From Clostridiaceae bacterium (lineage in GTDB: Bacteria > Bacillota > Clostridia > UBA1212 > DUPL01), in the NCBI GenBank assembly GCA_012522035.1, contig JAAYLF010000082.1, positions 1-24,671 of the forward strand: a DNA stretch of 24,671 nucleotides, read 5' to 3'. The first letter of the stretch is position 1, and the number at the start of each line of letters is the position of its first letter. Shown here in pieces: positions 8,343 to 15,115 of the stretch. Both the position numbers and the translations under genes were made by a program. Under the pieces are notes generated by a model. That model was not told where the DNA came from. It made no database searches and worked only from the letters and a program-made list of their open reading frames with translations.

Positions 8343-8486
8343 ATGGATTGGAATTTGATTAAAGAAGGCTTGCTAATTATGCTTAAGGGAATGACTGGAA
8401 TCTTTGTTGTGATGCTGGTTATCTACCTGTTTATTCATCTTTTGTCATGGATATCAAACAAGAAGGCAAAGGAAGAAGAAAATTAA
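8343..8486 (+). CDS. Small OadG-like (gamma subunit) membrane protein
   Basis: A 47-residue ORF beginning MDWNLIKEGLLIMLKGMTGIF, with one transmembrane helix (about residues 18-38) and a charged tail ending KKAKEEEN. The layout matches OadG/sodium-pump gamma subunits: a short N-terminus with a 'G-x-x-x-M-x-x-G-M' run into one helix, then a charged cytoplasmic tail. Gamma subunits help assemble alpha with beta in sodium-pump decarboxylases. AAAGGA lies 8 nt before the ATG, the gene is 30 nt downstream of the beta subunit, and a strong terminator follows at once. It is shorter than classical OadG (~80 residues) and lacks the proline/histidine-rich metal-binding tail. Confidence 0.8.
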   Translation: MDWNLIKEGLLIMLKGMTGIFVVMLVIYLFIHLLSWISNKKAKEEEN

Positions 8487-8492
8487 ACAATT

Positions 8493-8524
8493 AAGGCTGC
8501 CAGAAACAGGCAGCCTTTTTTCTT
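8493..8524 (+). terminator. Rho-independent terminator of the sodium-pump genes
   Basis: Perfect 9-bp arms AAGGCTGCC and GGCAGCCTT with a 7-nt loop, running into TTTTTTCTT. It begins 6 bp after the OadG-like stop codon. Confidence 0.95.
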
Positions 8525-8532
8525 AATTCTTC

Positions 8533-8561
8533 TTGTTGACAATGGGAATATAATGTATAAT
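8533..8561 (+). promoter_or_regulatory. Candidate promoter of the 607-residue membrane protein
   Basis: TATAAT at 8556-8561 has TTGTTG (8533-8538) at 17 bp spacing. A consensus TTGACA also starts at 8536 but is only 14 bp away. A second TATAAT lies at 8549-8554. The region just follows a strong terminator, so a promoter is required here, but the exact pairing is uncertain. Confidence 0.5.
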
Positions 8562-8620
8562 CAAATGTGAAGGAAAAACAACAATAATATACAAAAGAAA
8601 AAGCATACACGGAGGACACC

Positions 8621-10444
8621 ATGCACAGAAGAACCACCATTCGAAGCATTGTACGAATCATTTTGTTTGTAAATCTTTTAGCTGCAACATTTATTTTTTC
8701 TTGCCTTCTGCAAAGGCAGGACAATCCGCTGCTCACTTTTTTGACCATCGGTTCCATTTTTGCATTCCTGCTTGTTTTGTTGAATCCCCACTTTGGCAAA
8801 TACACCAGCGACATGCGCAACACACCTACAACCCTTATGCTCATTTTGCTATTGGCATTTCAGGTTCTTTCCAGGTTGTTTGTACTTTCCTATGTTGAAA
8901 ATGTGGATCTGCTTTCTTTTGCTGCTTTGGGCATTATCGGAACCGGATTAATCAGCAGCGTAATTGCATTTTCAATTGCGAAAATGATTTTCACGGAAAA
9001 GGAAGGGCTTTTAACAGTCTTTTTGATCACACTGGTACCCTCACATATATTCCTTGGCAATGGAAGCATAGCATACTTTGTTGCCGAAACCATGATTTTA
9101 ATGTCTGTTCTTCTGGTTCTTTATTCTTTCATGCACAGCTCAAAGACTTTTGCAATACTTACAACCATTTGCGCAGGTGTTGCATTCATATCAGCATCAA
9201 CACTGAACTTTGCATACATGCTCATGGTTTTCCCTTTCTGCTTTTTCTATCTGCTTAAGTGTATAGACAGAATCAAAAGCTCTAGTTATGCACTGAGATT
9301 CCTGTACTTCTTTGGTACCTCCGGTCTTGTTGTTGCAACATCGATGCTGGTAGATGAAATGATGGGAACAAGCTTCTGGGATGTGATTAGAATAAAGAAT
9401 GTCACCGGCAGTAGTGCTTATGAGAAAATATCTGAAATTTCCTCAAGAATATCGGACATGTGGGACATTTCAATAAACATGGGCAATGATGCCATCAACT
9501 ATATATCCTCCGTGCTGTTTGTACTTTTAGTATTCAGCCTTATGGCAGGAATACTGAATGCCATGAAGGATCTTTTGATCGAGTATTTATTGATTGCATC
9601 ATATCCTTTAGTTCTGACCGCAGCATATATTTTCATTCCTTTTGACAATACCACCATTCTAGCAGCAGTACCGTTTGTAGCAATCACTGCCTCGTTTGGC
9701 ATTACAGGTGCCTTTGCTTTCATACCTGCTTCATTGAAAGAATATCATACCACTTTAAAAACAAAGCCTGATGTTGAGATACAGCTGAATGATTCCTTCA
9801 ATCTGCCAGGCAGATGGGGTCCCATCCTGCCAGTGGATGCACTCGAGAGCAAGGAGCAGTTGTTACATAGTAGAGATAAATTAATTAATGTGGAGGAAGA
9901 GTCAGCGAATCAGGATCCTTTTAAAGAAGAACAAGAGCATCTTCAGGATCAGATGCAGAACGAAAAGGAAACAACAAATTGGTCCGAGCAACAGTACACT
10001 CAAGATACACAAACAAAGCAGAATGAGATTTTGGAAGAAGTCCAGGAGATTAGTGCTGTAGATGTTGTCGATGAACATACCGATGACAACGATGTCCTGG
10101 AAATTCTTCAGTTTTCCGTACCTGAGATTGAGGTGAAGGAAGAAAAAACCGAGCTTGAGAAAGTTTATGAGATTTTTAACATAAGTGTACCTAGCAAACA
10201 GAAACAGCCTGTAAAAAGCGATGAATTTGACAGCATATCCTTTTCTGCAACTACCATCTATCCTAAAGAGGAAAAGGATGACTCAAATGAAAAGAAGTTT
10301 ACTTTAAAGAAGGCATATATCAACAGCGATTTGAAGTTTTCAAAAGAGAACGAAAAGGTTGACTCCGATGAAACCAGGAAGACCATAGATGCCATGGTTG
10401 ACATGTTATTCGAAAATAAAAGCGATAAAAAACGCAGAAAGTAG
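8621..10444 (+). CDS. Polytopic membrane protein with long acidic cytoplasmic tail, function unknown
   Basis: 607 residues; I do not recognise the gene. Residues 1 to about 370 contain roughly ten to twelve hydrophobic segments, in an arrangement reminiscent of GT-C-fold glycosyltransferase/mannosyltransferase-type membrane proteins, but I see no convincing DD or DE catalytic pair in the first outer loop. Residues ~371-607 are hydrophilic, rich in E, D, K and Q and probably disordered. Within the tail the motif EI-x-x-x-SVP occurs twice, EILQFSVP (494-501) and EIFNISVP (517-524), and the chain ends in KKRRK. The ATG has GGAGG 5-6 nt upstream. It is followed 82 nt later by lexA, which has its own promoter. 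A membrane scaffold or surface-glycan role is possible but unproven. Confidence 0.7.
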   Translation: MHRRTTIRSIVRIILFVNLLAATFIFSCLLQRQDNPLLTFLTIGSIFAFLLVLLNPHFGKYTSDMRNTPTTLMLILLLAFQVLSRLFVLSYVENVDLLSFAALGIIGTGLISSVIAFSIAKMIFTEKEGLLTVFLITLVPSHIFLGNGSIAYFVAETMILMSVLLVLYSFMHSSKTFAILTTICAGVAFISASTLNFAYMLMVFPFCFFYLLKCIDRIKSSSYALRFLYFFGTSGLVVATSMLVDEMMGTSFWDVIRIKNVTGSSAYEKISEISSRISDMWDISINMGNDAINYISSVLFVLLVFSLMAGILNAMKDLLIEYLLIASYPLVLTAAYIFIPFDNTTILAAVPFVAITASFGITGAFAFIPASLKEYHTTLKTKPDVEIQLNDSFNLPGRWGPILPVDALESKEQLLHSRDKLINVEEESANQDPFKEEQEHLQDQMQNEKETTNWSEQQYTQDTQTKQNEILEEVQEISAVDVVDEHTDDNDVLEILQFSVPEIEVKEEKTELEKVYEIFNISVPSKQKQPVKSDEFDSISFSATTIYPKEEKDDSNEKKFTLKKAYINSDLKFSKENEKVDSDETRKTIDAMVDMLFENKSDKKRRK

Positions 10445-10453
10445 ATATTTGTT

Positions 10454-10467
10454 CGATAAAACGTTTG
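10454..10467 (+). promoter_or_regulatory. Probable LexA (SOS) box
   Basis: CGATAAAACGTTTG matches the Gram-positive SOS box CGAACRNRYGTTYG at 12 of 14 positions, the two mismatches being in the left half-site. It overlaps the lexA -35 hexamer, as expected for LexA autorepression. The core AAACGTTT is a perfect palindrome. Confidence 0.65.
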
Positions 10468-10493
10468 CTCACAGCATTTTTATATGCTATACT
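10465..10493 (+). promoter_or_regulatory. lexA promoter
   Basis: TTGCTC (10465-10470), 17 bp spacer, TATACT (10488-10493), preceded by TGC, which makes an extended -10 element. It lies 33 bp upstream of the lexA ATG and overlaps the probable LexA box. Confidence 0.7.
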
Positions 10494-10526
10494 GATTACA
10501 TTAAATCATAGGAGGTTTCAGCTTAA

Positions 10527-11168
10527 ATGGCTAAAAAGAAGAACACACCGACACCGAAACAGCAGGAGATCCTGGATTTTATTGAAGCATATATTCGAGA
10601 TAATGGATATCCGCCTTCAATTAGAGAAATCTGTGCCGCTGTTCAATTGAAATCATCCTCCACTGTTTATACTCATCTTGAGGCATTAAAGAGAAAAGGC
10701 TACATAGAAAGAGATGATGCAAAAACCAGAGGTATTAGGCTTACAGGTACCAAGAATGCGGTGAATCCGTTTTTGAACATTGATTTCGATGCTCCTGTGG
10801 TTCAAGTTCCCGTTGTAGGAAAAATAACTGCCGGTGCGCCAATTCTTGCAGTTGAGAATATTGAGAGAACCTTTCCTGTTCCTCGCGACTTTACAAGCAG
10901 CAAGGAAACATTCATGCTTCGTGTTGTGGGAGATAGTATGGTAGAAGCAGGCATTCTGGACGGAGACATGGTTCTTGTAGCCAGGCAGAATACTGCAAAG
11001 GATGGAGATATTGTGGTAGCTCTTCTTGAGGATGAGGCCACGGTAAAAACCTTTTACAGGGAAGAGAACTGTTTTCGCCTCCAGCCTGAAAACAGATATC
11101 TGAAAGCGATTTACGTAAATGATTTGATTATCCTGGGGAAAGTTATTGGAGTATTCAGAAAGCTATAA
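10527..11168 (+). CDS. lexA: LexA repressor
   Basis: Represses SOS genes and self-cleaves when stimulated by RecA filaments on single-stranded DNA. The 213-residue protein has the N-terminal winged helix-turn-helix (about 1-70; PTPKQQEILDFIEAYIRDNGYPPSIREI and SSSTVYTHLEAL). The peptidase-S24 domain carries the A102-G103 cleavage site (KITAGAP), nucleophile S137 in GDSMVEAG and general base K174 in ATVKTFY. The ATG has a near-perfect AGGAGG. A probable LexA box overlaps its promoter. The stop codon abuts the miaA stop on the other strand, with a 6-bp tail-to-tail overlap and no terminator between. Confidence 0.97.
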   Translation: MAKKKNTPTPKQQEILDFIEAYIRDNGYPPSIREICAAVQLKSSSTVYTHLEALKRKGYIERDDAKTRGIRLTGTKNAVNPFLNIDFDAPVVQVPVVGKITAGAPILAVENIERTFPVPRDFTSSKETFMLRVVGDSMVEAGILDGDMVLVARQNTAKDGDIVVALLEDEATVKTFYREENCFRLQPENRYLKAIYVNDLIILGKVIGVFRKL

Positions 11169-12092
11169 CGAATAGATTTCTTTCAACTCCTCTATGGTTA
11201 CCCAGTTAACCCACTTGGGTTTTCTGAACCAGGTTATTTGTCTTTTTGCGTATCTTCTTGTATTCAATTTTATTTTTTCAACACTTTCTTCTAGTGTACA
11301 CTTGTTGTCAAGATACTCCAGGATTTCCTTGTATCCAATTCCCTGCAATGCTGTTTTGCTCAGTGTAGGTGTGGGGCTAATGCCTTTTTTATAGGCTTCA
11401 ATGCATTTTTCCCTTATGCCAATGACTTCCTCAACCAGGCCCATCTCCACCATTTTGTCTGCCCTTTCATCTATTCTTTTGTACAATAGTTCCCTGTCCA
11501 TTTGTATTGCATATACCGTATACTCTATATCGCTTTTTACGCTTTTTGACAAGGCGTTTCTTTCTTCCTGAGTCATTCCTGTCAACATGGACAGTTCAAT
11601 TGCCCTTGCTACCCTTTTAACATTGTTTGCGTGTATTTTTTCCGCAGCTCTAGGATCTATTTCTTTCAATCTTGCATGAAGAGCTTCAGCACCGTGTTTT
11701 TTTGCGTATTCATGTAATGATTTTCTTAATTCAGGATCCGCTTCCGATTCCACATATTGGATATTCTCAACAAGGGAATTAACATACAATCCAGTTCCGC
11801 CAACCAATATGGGGGTCCTTCCTCTTTTGGCTATGTCTTTTATACAGCAAACAGCCATGTACTTGTATGTGGCGGCATCAAAGGTTTCATACGGCTCAAC
11901 AATATCAAGCATATGATGGGGTATTCCTCGCCTTTCCTCCATGTCAGGCTTCGCGGTCCCAATATCCATGCCTTTGTATACCTGCATTGAGTCGCAGCAT
12001 ACAATCTCACCACTGAGTTTCTCAGCCAAATCTATTGATATGCCTGTTTTTCCGGATGCGGTAGGTCCTGTTATCACAATCGCCTTAATCAT
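11163..12092 (-). CDS. miaA: tRNA dimethylallyltransferase
   Basis: Transfers a dimethylallyl group to N6 of A37 in tRNAs reading UNN codons, the first step to the hypermodified base that supports frame maintenance. 309 residues, normal length. The P-loop GPTASGKT (8-15), DSMQVYKGMDIGTAKP, GGTGLYVNS and the C-terminal NTRRYAKRQITWFRK, which contacts tRNA, are all present. The ATG overlaps the mutL stop in an ATGA arrangement, so the two are translationally coupled, as in many bacteria where miaA follows mutL. It is the last gene of the long minus-strand cluster. Its 3' end overlaps the lexA 3' end by 6 bp, so any terminator must lie inside lexA. Confidence 0.97.
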   Translation of the reverse strand: MIKAIVITGPTASGKTGISIDLAEKLSGEIVCCDSMQVYKGMDIGTAKPDMEERRGIPHHMLDIVEPYETFDAATYKYMAVCCIKDIAKRGRTPILVGGTGLYVNSLVENIQYVESEADPELRKSLHEYAKKHGAEALHARLKEIDPRAAEKIHANNVKRVARAIELSMLTGMTQEERNALSKSVKSDIEYTVYAIQMDRELLYKRIDERADKMVEMGLVEEVIGIREKCIEAYKKGISPTPTLSKTALQGIGYKEILEYLDNKCTLEESVEKIKLNTRRYAKRQITWFRKPKWVNWVTIEELKEIYSL

Positions 12093-13981
12093 TTTCTCTT
12101 GAATCTTTTTTCTATCTCGTATTTGGTAATTTCCACAACTATTGGTCTGCCATGTGGACAGGTAAAAGGATTGTCCAAAGTGCTCATTCTTTTCATCAGC
12201 TCTTCCATCTCCTTTATGTCCAATTTCTTGTTTGCCTTTACTGCCGCCTTGCAGGCCATTTGGAATATGGTCTCGTCGTCATATAATGAAGTCTCTCCAC
12301 CTTTTTTAATATTGTCAAGACCCTCCTGGATGAACGAGTGTATGTTTTCATCCAACAGAATGGTTGGCAGAGTTCTTATAATTACCGATGCCGAGCCAAA
12401 CTCCTCCATTTCTATTCCTAGTTTGGAGAAATAGTCAAAGTTGTTTTTAAGTGTCTGGAACTCCGATGGTGACAACTCCATCGTTATTGGAGATAAAAGC
12501 ATTTGAACCATTGGCTCGCTTCCATTTACCATTTTCCTTAATTCCTCATACATTATCCTTTCATGAGCGGCATGTTGATCCATCATATAAAGCTTGTTTT
12601 CATGTTCAAACAGAATATATGCGTTCCAAACCTGCCCAATTATTCTGGCAAATTCAAATACATCATTATCCCTTTTATTATTCTCCACCCTCTCATTAAT
12701 TATTTTTTCGGCAGGTGGGAAATTTTCAATTTCAACCTCAGGCTCTTTGACAACTTCAGCTGCACTCTGGATTATCGGTATTTGTACAGCTTCCGCTTCT
12801 TCCTTTATTTCCTCCCTTTTATCTGAAACCTCAACTTTTACGTCCACTTCATCTTCAAGAGGAATTTCTTCTTCCTTTATCTTTAGATACTGCTCAAAGG
12901 TCTCAAAAGTAACCGGTTTTGTCTCATATCTTTTTTCCTGGCTTGGGGCAGGATTTTGGTAAGTTCTTGAGAATGCGGTTTCAGTTTTCCTTCTGTCTCC
13001 AAACAACGCACTCATGATGGCTCTGTATATGACCTCAAAAACAAGGCTTTCGTTGTCAAACCTAACCTCTATCTTGGCAGGATGCACATTCACATCCACA
13101 TGCATCGGATTTATCCTGACAGACAGGACACAGAACGAGAATTTTCCCTTCATGGCAAGAGTGCTGTAAGCCTTGTCCAAAGCTGCAGTCAAGGTTTTGT
13201 TTTTTATGTATCTTCCATTTACGAAAAATATCTGCCTGTTTCTGTTTGAATACATAAGAGAGATATCTCCTACATATCCATTCACTTTTATGTGGGATTC
13301 CTCATACTTAACCTCTTTTAGTTTTGTGGCAACATCGCGTCCAAATATTGCGTATATGGTGCTTTGCAAATCTTCGTTGCCCGGAGTTTGAAGTACCGTT
13401 TTGCCATTCGATATGAGTTTGAAAGACACATTAGGATTTGCCAGTGCTATCTTTTCAATGGTATCGGTTACATAAGACGCCTCCACATGGTCTTTTTTAA
13501 GGAATTTGTATCTGGCAGGAGTGTTAAAGAAAAGATCCATAACTTCCAAAGTAGTTCCTTTGGCACAGGCAGTTTCACCAACTTCAATCACATCTCCGCC
13601 TTCCAAGTGCACAAAAATCCCTGCATGGCCGTCCTCCGTTTTGCTGACAAGCTTGACACGGCTTACCGAAGCTATGCTTGGCAGGGCTTCACCCCTGAAA
13701 CCAAGAGTATTTACCTTCTCCAAATCCTCTGCCACTCTTATCTTGCTGGTGGCATGCTTGTCGAAGGCAAGCACTGCGTCGTCAGGCTCAAATCCCTGAC
13801 CGTTGTCCGTAATCCTTATATATTTTATCCCTCCGGATTTTATTTCAATGGATATGTTGTCTGCACCGGCGTCTATCGAGTTTTCGACAAGCTCTTTAAC
13901 CACCGATGCTGGTCTTTCGATAACTTCTCCCGCTGCTATTTTGTTCGCTGTAAGTTCATCAAGTACGATTATCTTTCCCAT
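12089..13981 (-). CDS. mutL: DNA mismatch repair protein MutL
   Basis: Links mismatch recognition by MutS to strand nicking and excision. The N-terminal GHKL ATPase is intact: NKIAAGEVIERPASVVKELVENSIDAGA, DNGQGF, and GFRGEALPSIASVS. The linker (about 330-440) is acidic and low-complexity. The C-terminal dimerisation domain carries the endonuclease motif DQHAAHERIMYEE (starting at D468) plus ACKAAVKANKKL and CPHGRP, so this is the nicking type of MutL used by bacteria lacking MutH. ATG at 13981 is preferred because it gives the standard MGKIIVLDE start; an in-frame GTG at 13996 has no ribosome site. The start lies 23 bp inside minE, and the stop overlaps miaA. Confidence 0.96.
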   Translation of the reverse strand: MGKIIVLDELTANKIAAGEVIERPASVVKELVENSIDAGADNISIEIKSGGIKYIRITDNGQGFEPDDAVLAFDKHATSKIRVAEDLEKVNTLGFRGEALPSIASVSRVKLVSKTEDGHAGIFVHLEGGDVIEVGETACAKGTTLEVMDLFFNTPARYKFLKKDHVEASYVTDTIEKIALANPNVSFKLISNGKTVLQTPGNEDLQSTIYAIFGRDVATKLKEVKYEESHIKVNGYVGDISLMYSNRNRQIFFVNGRYIKNKTLTAALDKAYSTLAMKGKFSFCVLSVRINPMHVDVNVHPAKIEVRFDNESLVFEVIYRAIMSALFGDRRKTETAFSRTYQNPAPSQEKRYETKPVTFETFEQYLKIKEEEIPLEDEVDVKVEVSDKREEIKEEAEAVQIPIIQSAAEVVKEPEVEIENFPPAEKIINERVENNKRDNDVFEFARIIGQVWNAYILFEHENKLYMMDQHAAHERIMYEELRKMVNGSEPMVQMLLSPITMELSPSEFQTLKNNFDYFSKLGIEMEEFGSASVIIRTLPTILLDENIHSFIQEGLDNIKKGGETSLYDDETIFQMACKAAVKANKKLDIKEMEELMKRMSTLDNPFTCPHGRPIVVEITKYEIEKRFKRK

Positions 13982-14186
13982 TGTTTCTTCCGTCACCTAT
14001 TTCAACTATTAATTCAAAAGATGCACCCTTTGTATCTATATAGCTTGAAACCACGTTCCTGATTTCAGCTTCAAGCATCTGCATCACATCATGGTCAACC
14101 TTTACTCTATCACTGTTTATACAGGACTTCAACCTGTTCTTTGCAATTTCCCTTGAGCCTATGTAATTTCCCTTGTTACGCCTCAT
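13959..14186 (-). CDS. minE: MinE-like cell division topological specificity factor, short
   Basis: A 75-residue protein aligning with MinE: the anti-MinCD helix region IAKNRLKSCINSDR (about 14-27) followed by VMQMLEAEIRNVVSSYIDTKGASFELIVEI. MinE stimulates MinD ATPase and drives Min patterning. Canonical MinE begins with a short hydrophobic amphipathic helix (e.g. LLDFF); here the N-terminus is MRRNKGNYIGSRE, with no such helix, and the C-terminal strand is short. The ATG at 14186 has a GGGGG-type site 7 nt upstream and overlaps the 3' end of minD by 11 bp. Upstream in-frame starts would not restore the helix. Its 3' end contains the mutL start. The MinE identity is supported by both sequence and position. 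Confidence 0.82.
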   Translation of the reverse strand: MRRNKGNYIGSREIAKNRLKSCINSDRVKVDHDVMQMLEAEIRNVVSSYIDTKGASFELIVEIGDGRNNGKDNRT

Positions 14187-14991
14187 AGTAGTACCCCCTT
14201 TCGTTTCTGCCGAAGACTTTTTGCATAAAACCACCCTTTTTCCTTGTGTAATCGACCAGGGGTACGTTTTCTCCCATGATTCTTCTTGCTATGTCCCTGT
14301 AGGATTTGCCTGCAGAGCTTCTTCCTGCCAGTACTATGGGTTCTCCTCTGTTGGTTGAAACAATTACATCCTCATCATCAGGTATTACCCCAAGAAGCTC
14401 TTCTGCAAGTATTTCCACAATATCATTGATGCTGAGCATTTCTCCTTTTCGAACCATTTCAGGTCTTACCTTGTTAATTACAAGCTTATGTTCTCTTACA
14501 TGATTCGAATCAAGCAAACCTATGACGCAGTCTGCATCCCTGACTGCCGAAACCTCAGGAGTTGTGACCACGATTGCAAAATCCGCAGGTGCAATTGCCA
14601 CTTCAAACCCGTTTTCTATACCTGCAGGGCAGTCAATTAATATATAATCAAACTCTTTTTTTAGCTGTTCACATACTTTTACGATTTGCTCTGGCTTTAT
14701 CTGGTGCCTGTATCCCGATGGTGCTGCAGGAATTATATACAGCTTGTGAAAGCGTTTGTCTTTTATCAAAGCCTGTTTTATTCCCCTGCATTTCTCCTCA
14801 ATAACATCCACAAGGGTATACACTACCCTGTTTTCAAGCCCCATTACCAAATCGAGATTTCTAAGGCCTACGTCTGTATCGATTAATACCACACGTTTTC
14901 CTTCAAGTGCCAGTGCAGCACCAGTATTTGCCGTTGTAGTGGTCTTTCCGACACCACCCTTGCCCGAAGTAACAACAATAACCTCACTCAT
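14176..14991 (-). CDS. minD: Septum site-determining ATPase MinD
   Basis: A ParA/MinD-type ATPase that dimerises on ATP, binds the membrane and recruits MinC and MinE. At 271 residues it is full length. Features are the deviant Walker A GKGGVGKTT (10-18), DTDVGLRNLDLVMGL, DYILIDCPAG, and a C-terminal amphipathic membrane helix around KKGGFMQKVFGR. ATG at 14991 gives the standard MSEVIVVTSGKGGVGKT start and has GGAGGT upstream, so the longer open frame (to 15198) is not used. It follows the PBP2 stop by 124 nt, too little for a minC gene. The leader contains an 8-bp inverted repeat. minE overlaps its 3' end. Confidence 0.96.
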   Translation of the reverse strand: MSEVIVVTSGKGGVGKTTTTANTGAALALEGKRVVLIDTDVGLRNLDLVMGLENRVVYTLVDVIEEKCRGIKQALIKDKRFHKLYIIPAAPSGYRHQIKPEQIVKVCEQLKKEFDYILIDCPAGIENGFEVAIAPADFAIVVTTPEVSAVRDADCVIGLLDSNHVREHKLVINKVRPEMVRKGEMLSINDIVEILAEELLGVIPDDEDVIVSTNRGEPIVLAGRSSAGKSYRDIARRIMGENVPLVDYTRKKGGFMQKVFGRNERGYYYEA

Positions 14992-15037
14992 ATTCCTACC
15001 TCCATAATAATGTATATTATTAAGAGGAAAGCCGAAT

Positions 15038-15058
15038 ATTGATTGTAGGGCAATCAAT
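15038..15058. repeat. Inverted repeat in the PBP2-minD gap
   Basis: Perfect 8-bp arms ATTGATTG and CAATCAAT separated by 5 nt. A further copy of TTGATTGTA lies at 15081-15089, 42 bp from the first. No T-run follows on either strand, so it is not a standard terminator. It may be an operator or an mRNA hairpin ahead of minD. Confidence 0.5.
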
Positions 15059-15115
15059 GATGCGTATTGGGCGTGTCCGGTTGATTGTATAATGGTTTGA
15101 TTACTCTCCTCATTC

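Noticed and set aside
15054..15113. 19-codon ORF between PBP2 and minD with an AAGGA-like site
   Set aside because: Very short, composed around the inverted repeat, and no recognisable features; kept out of the gene list.
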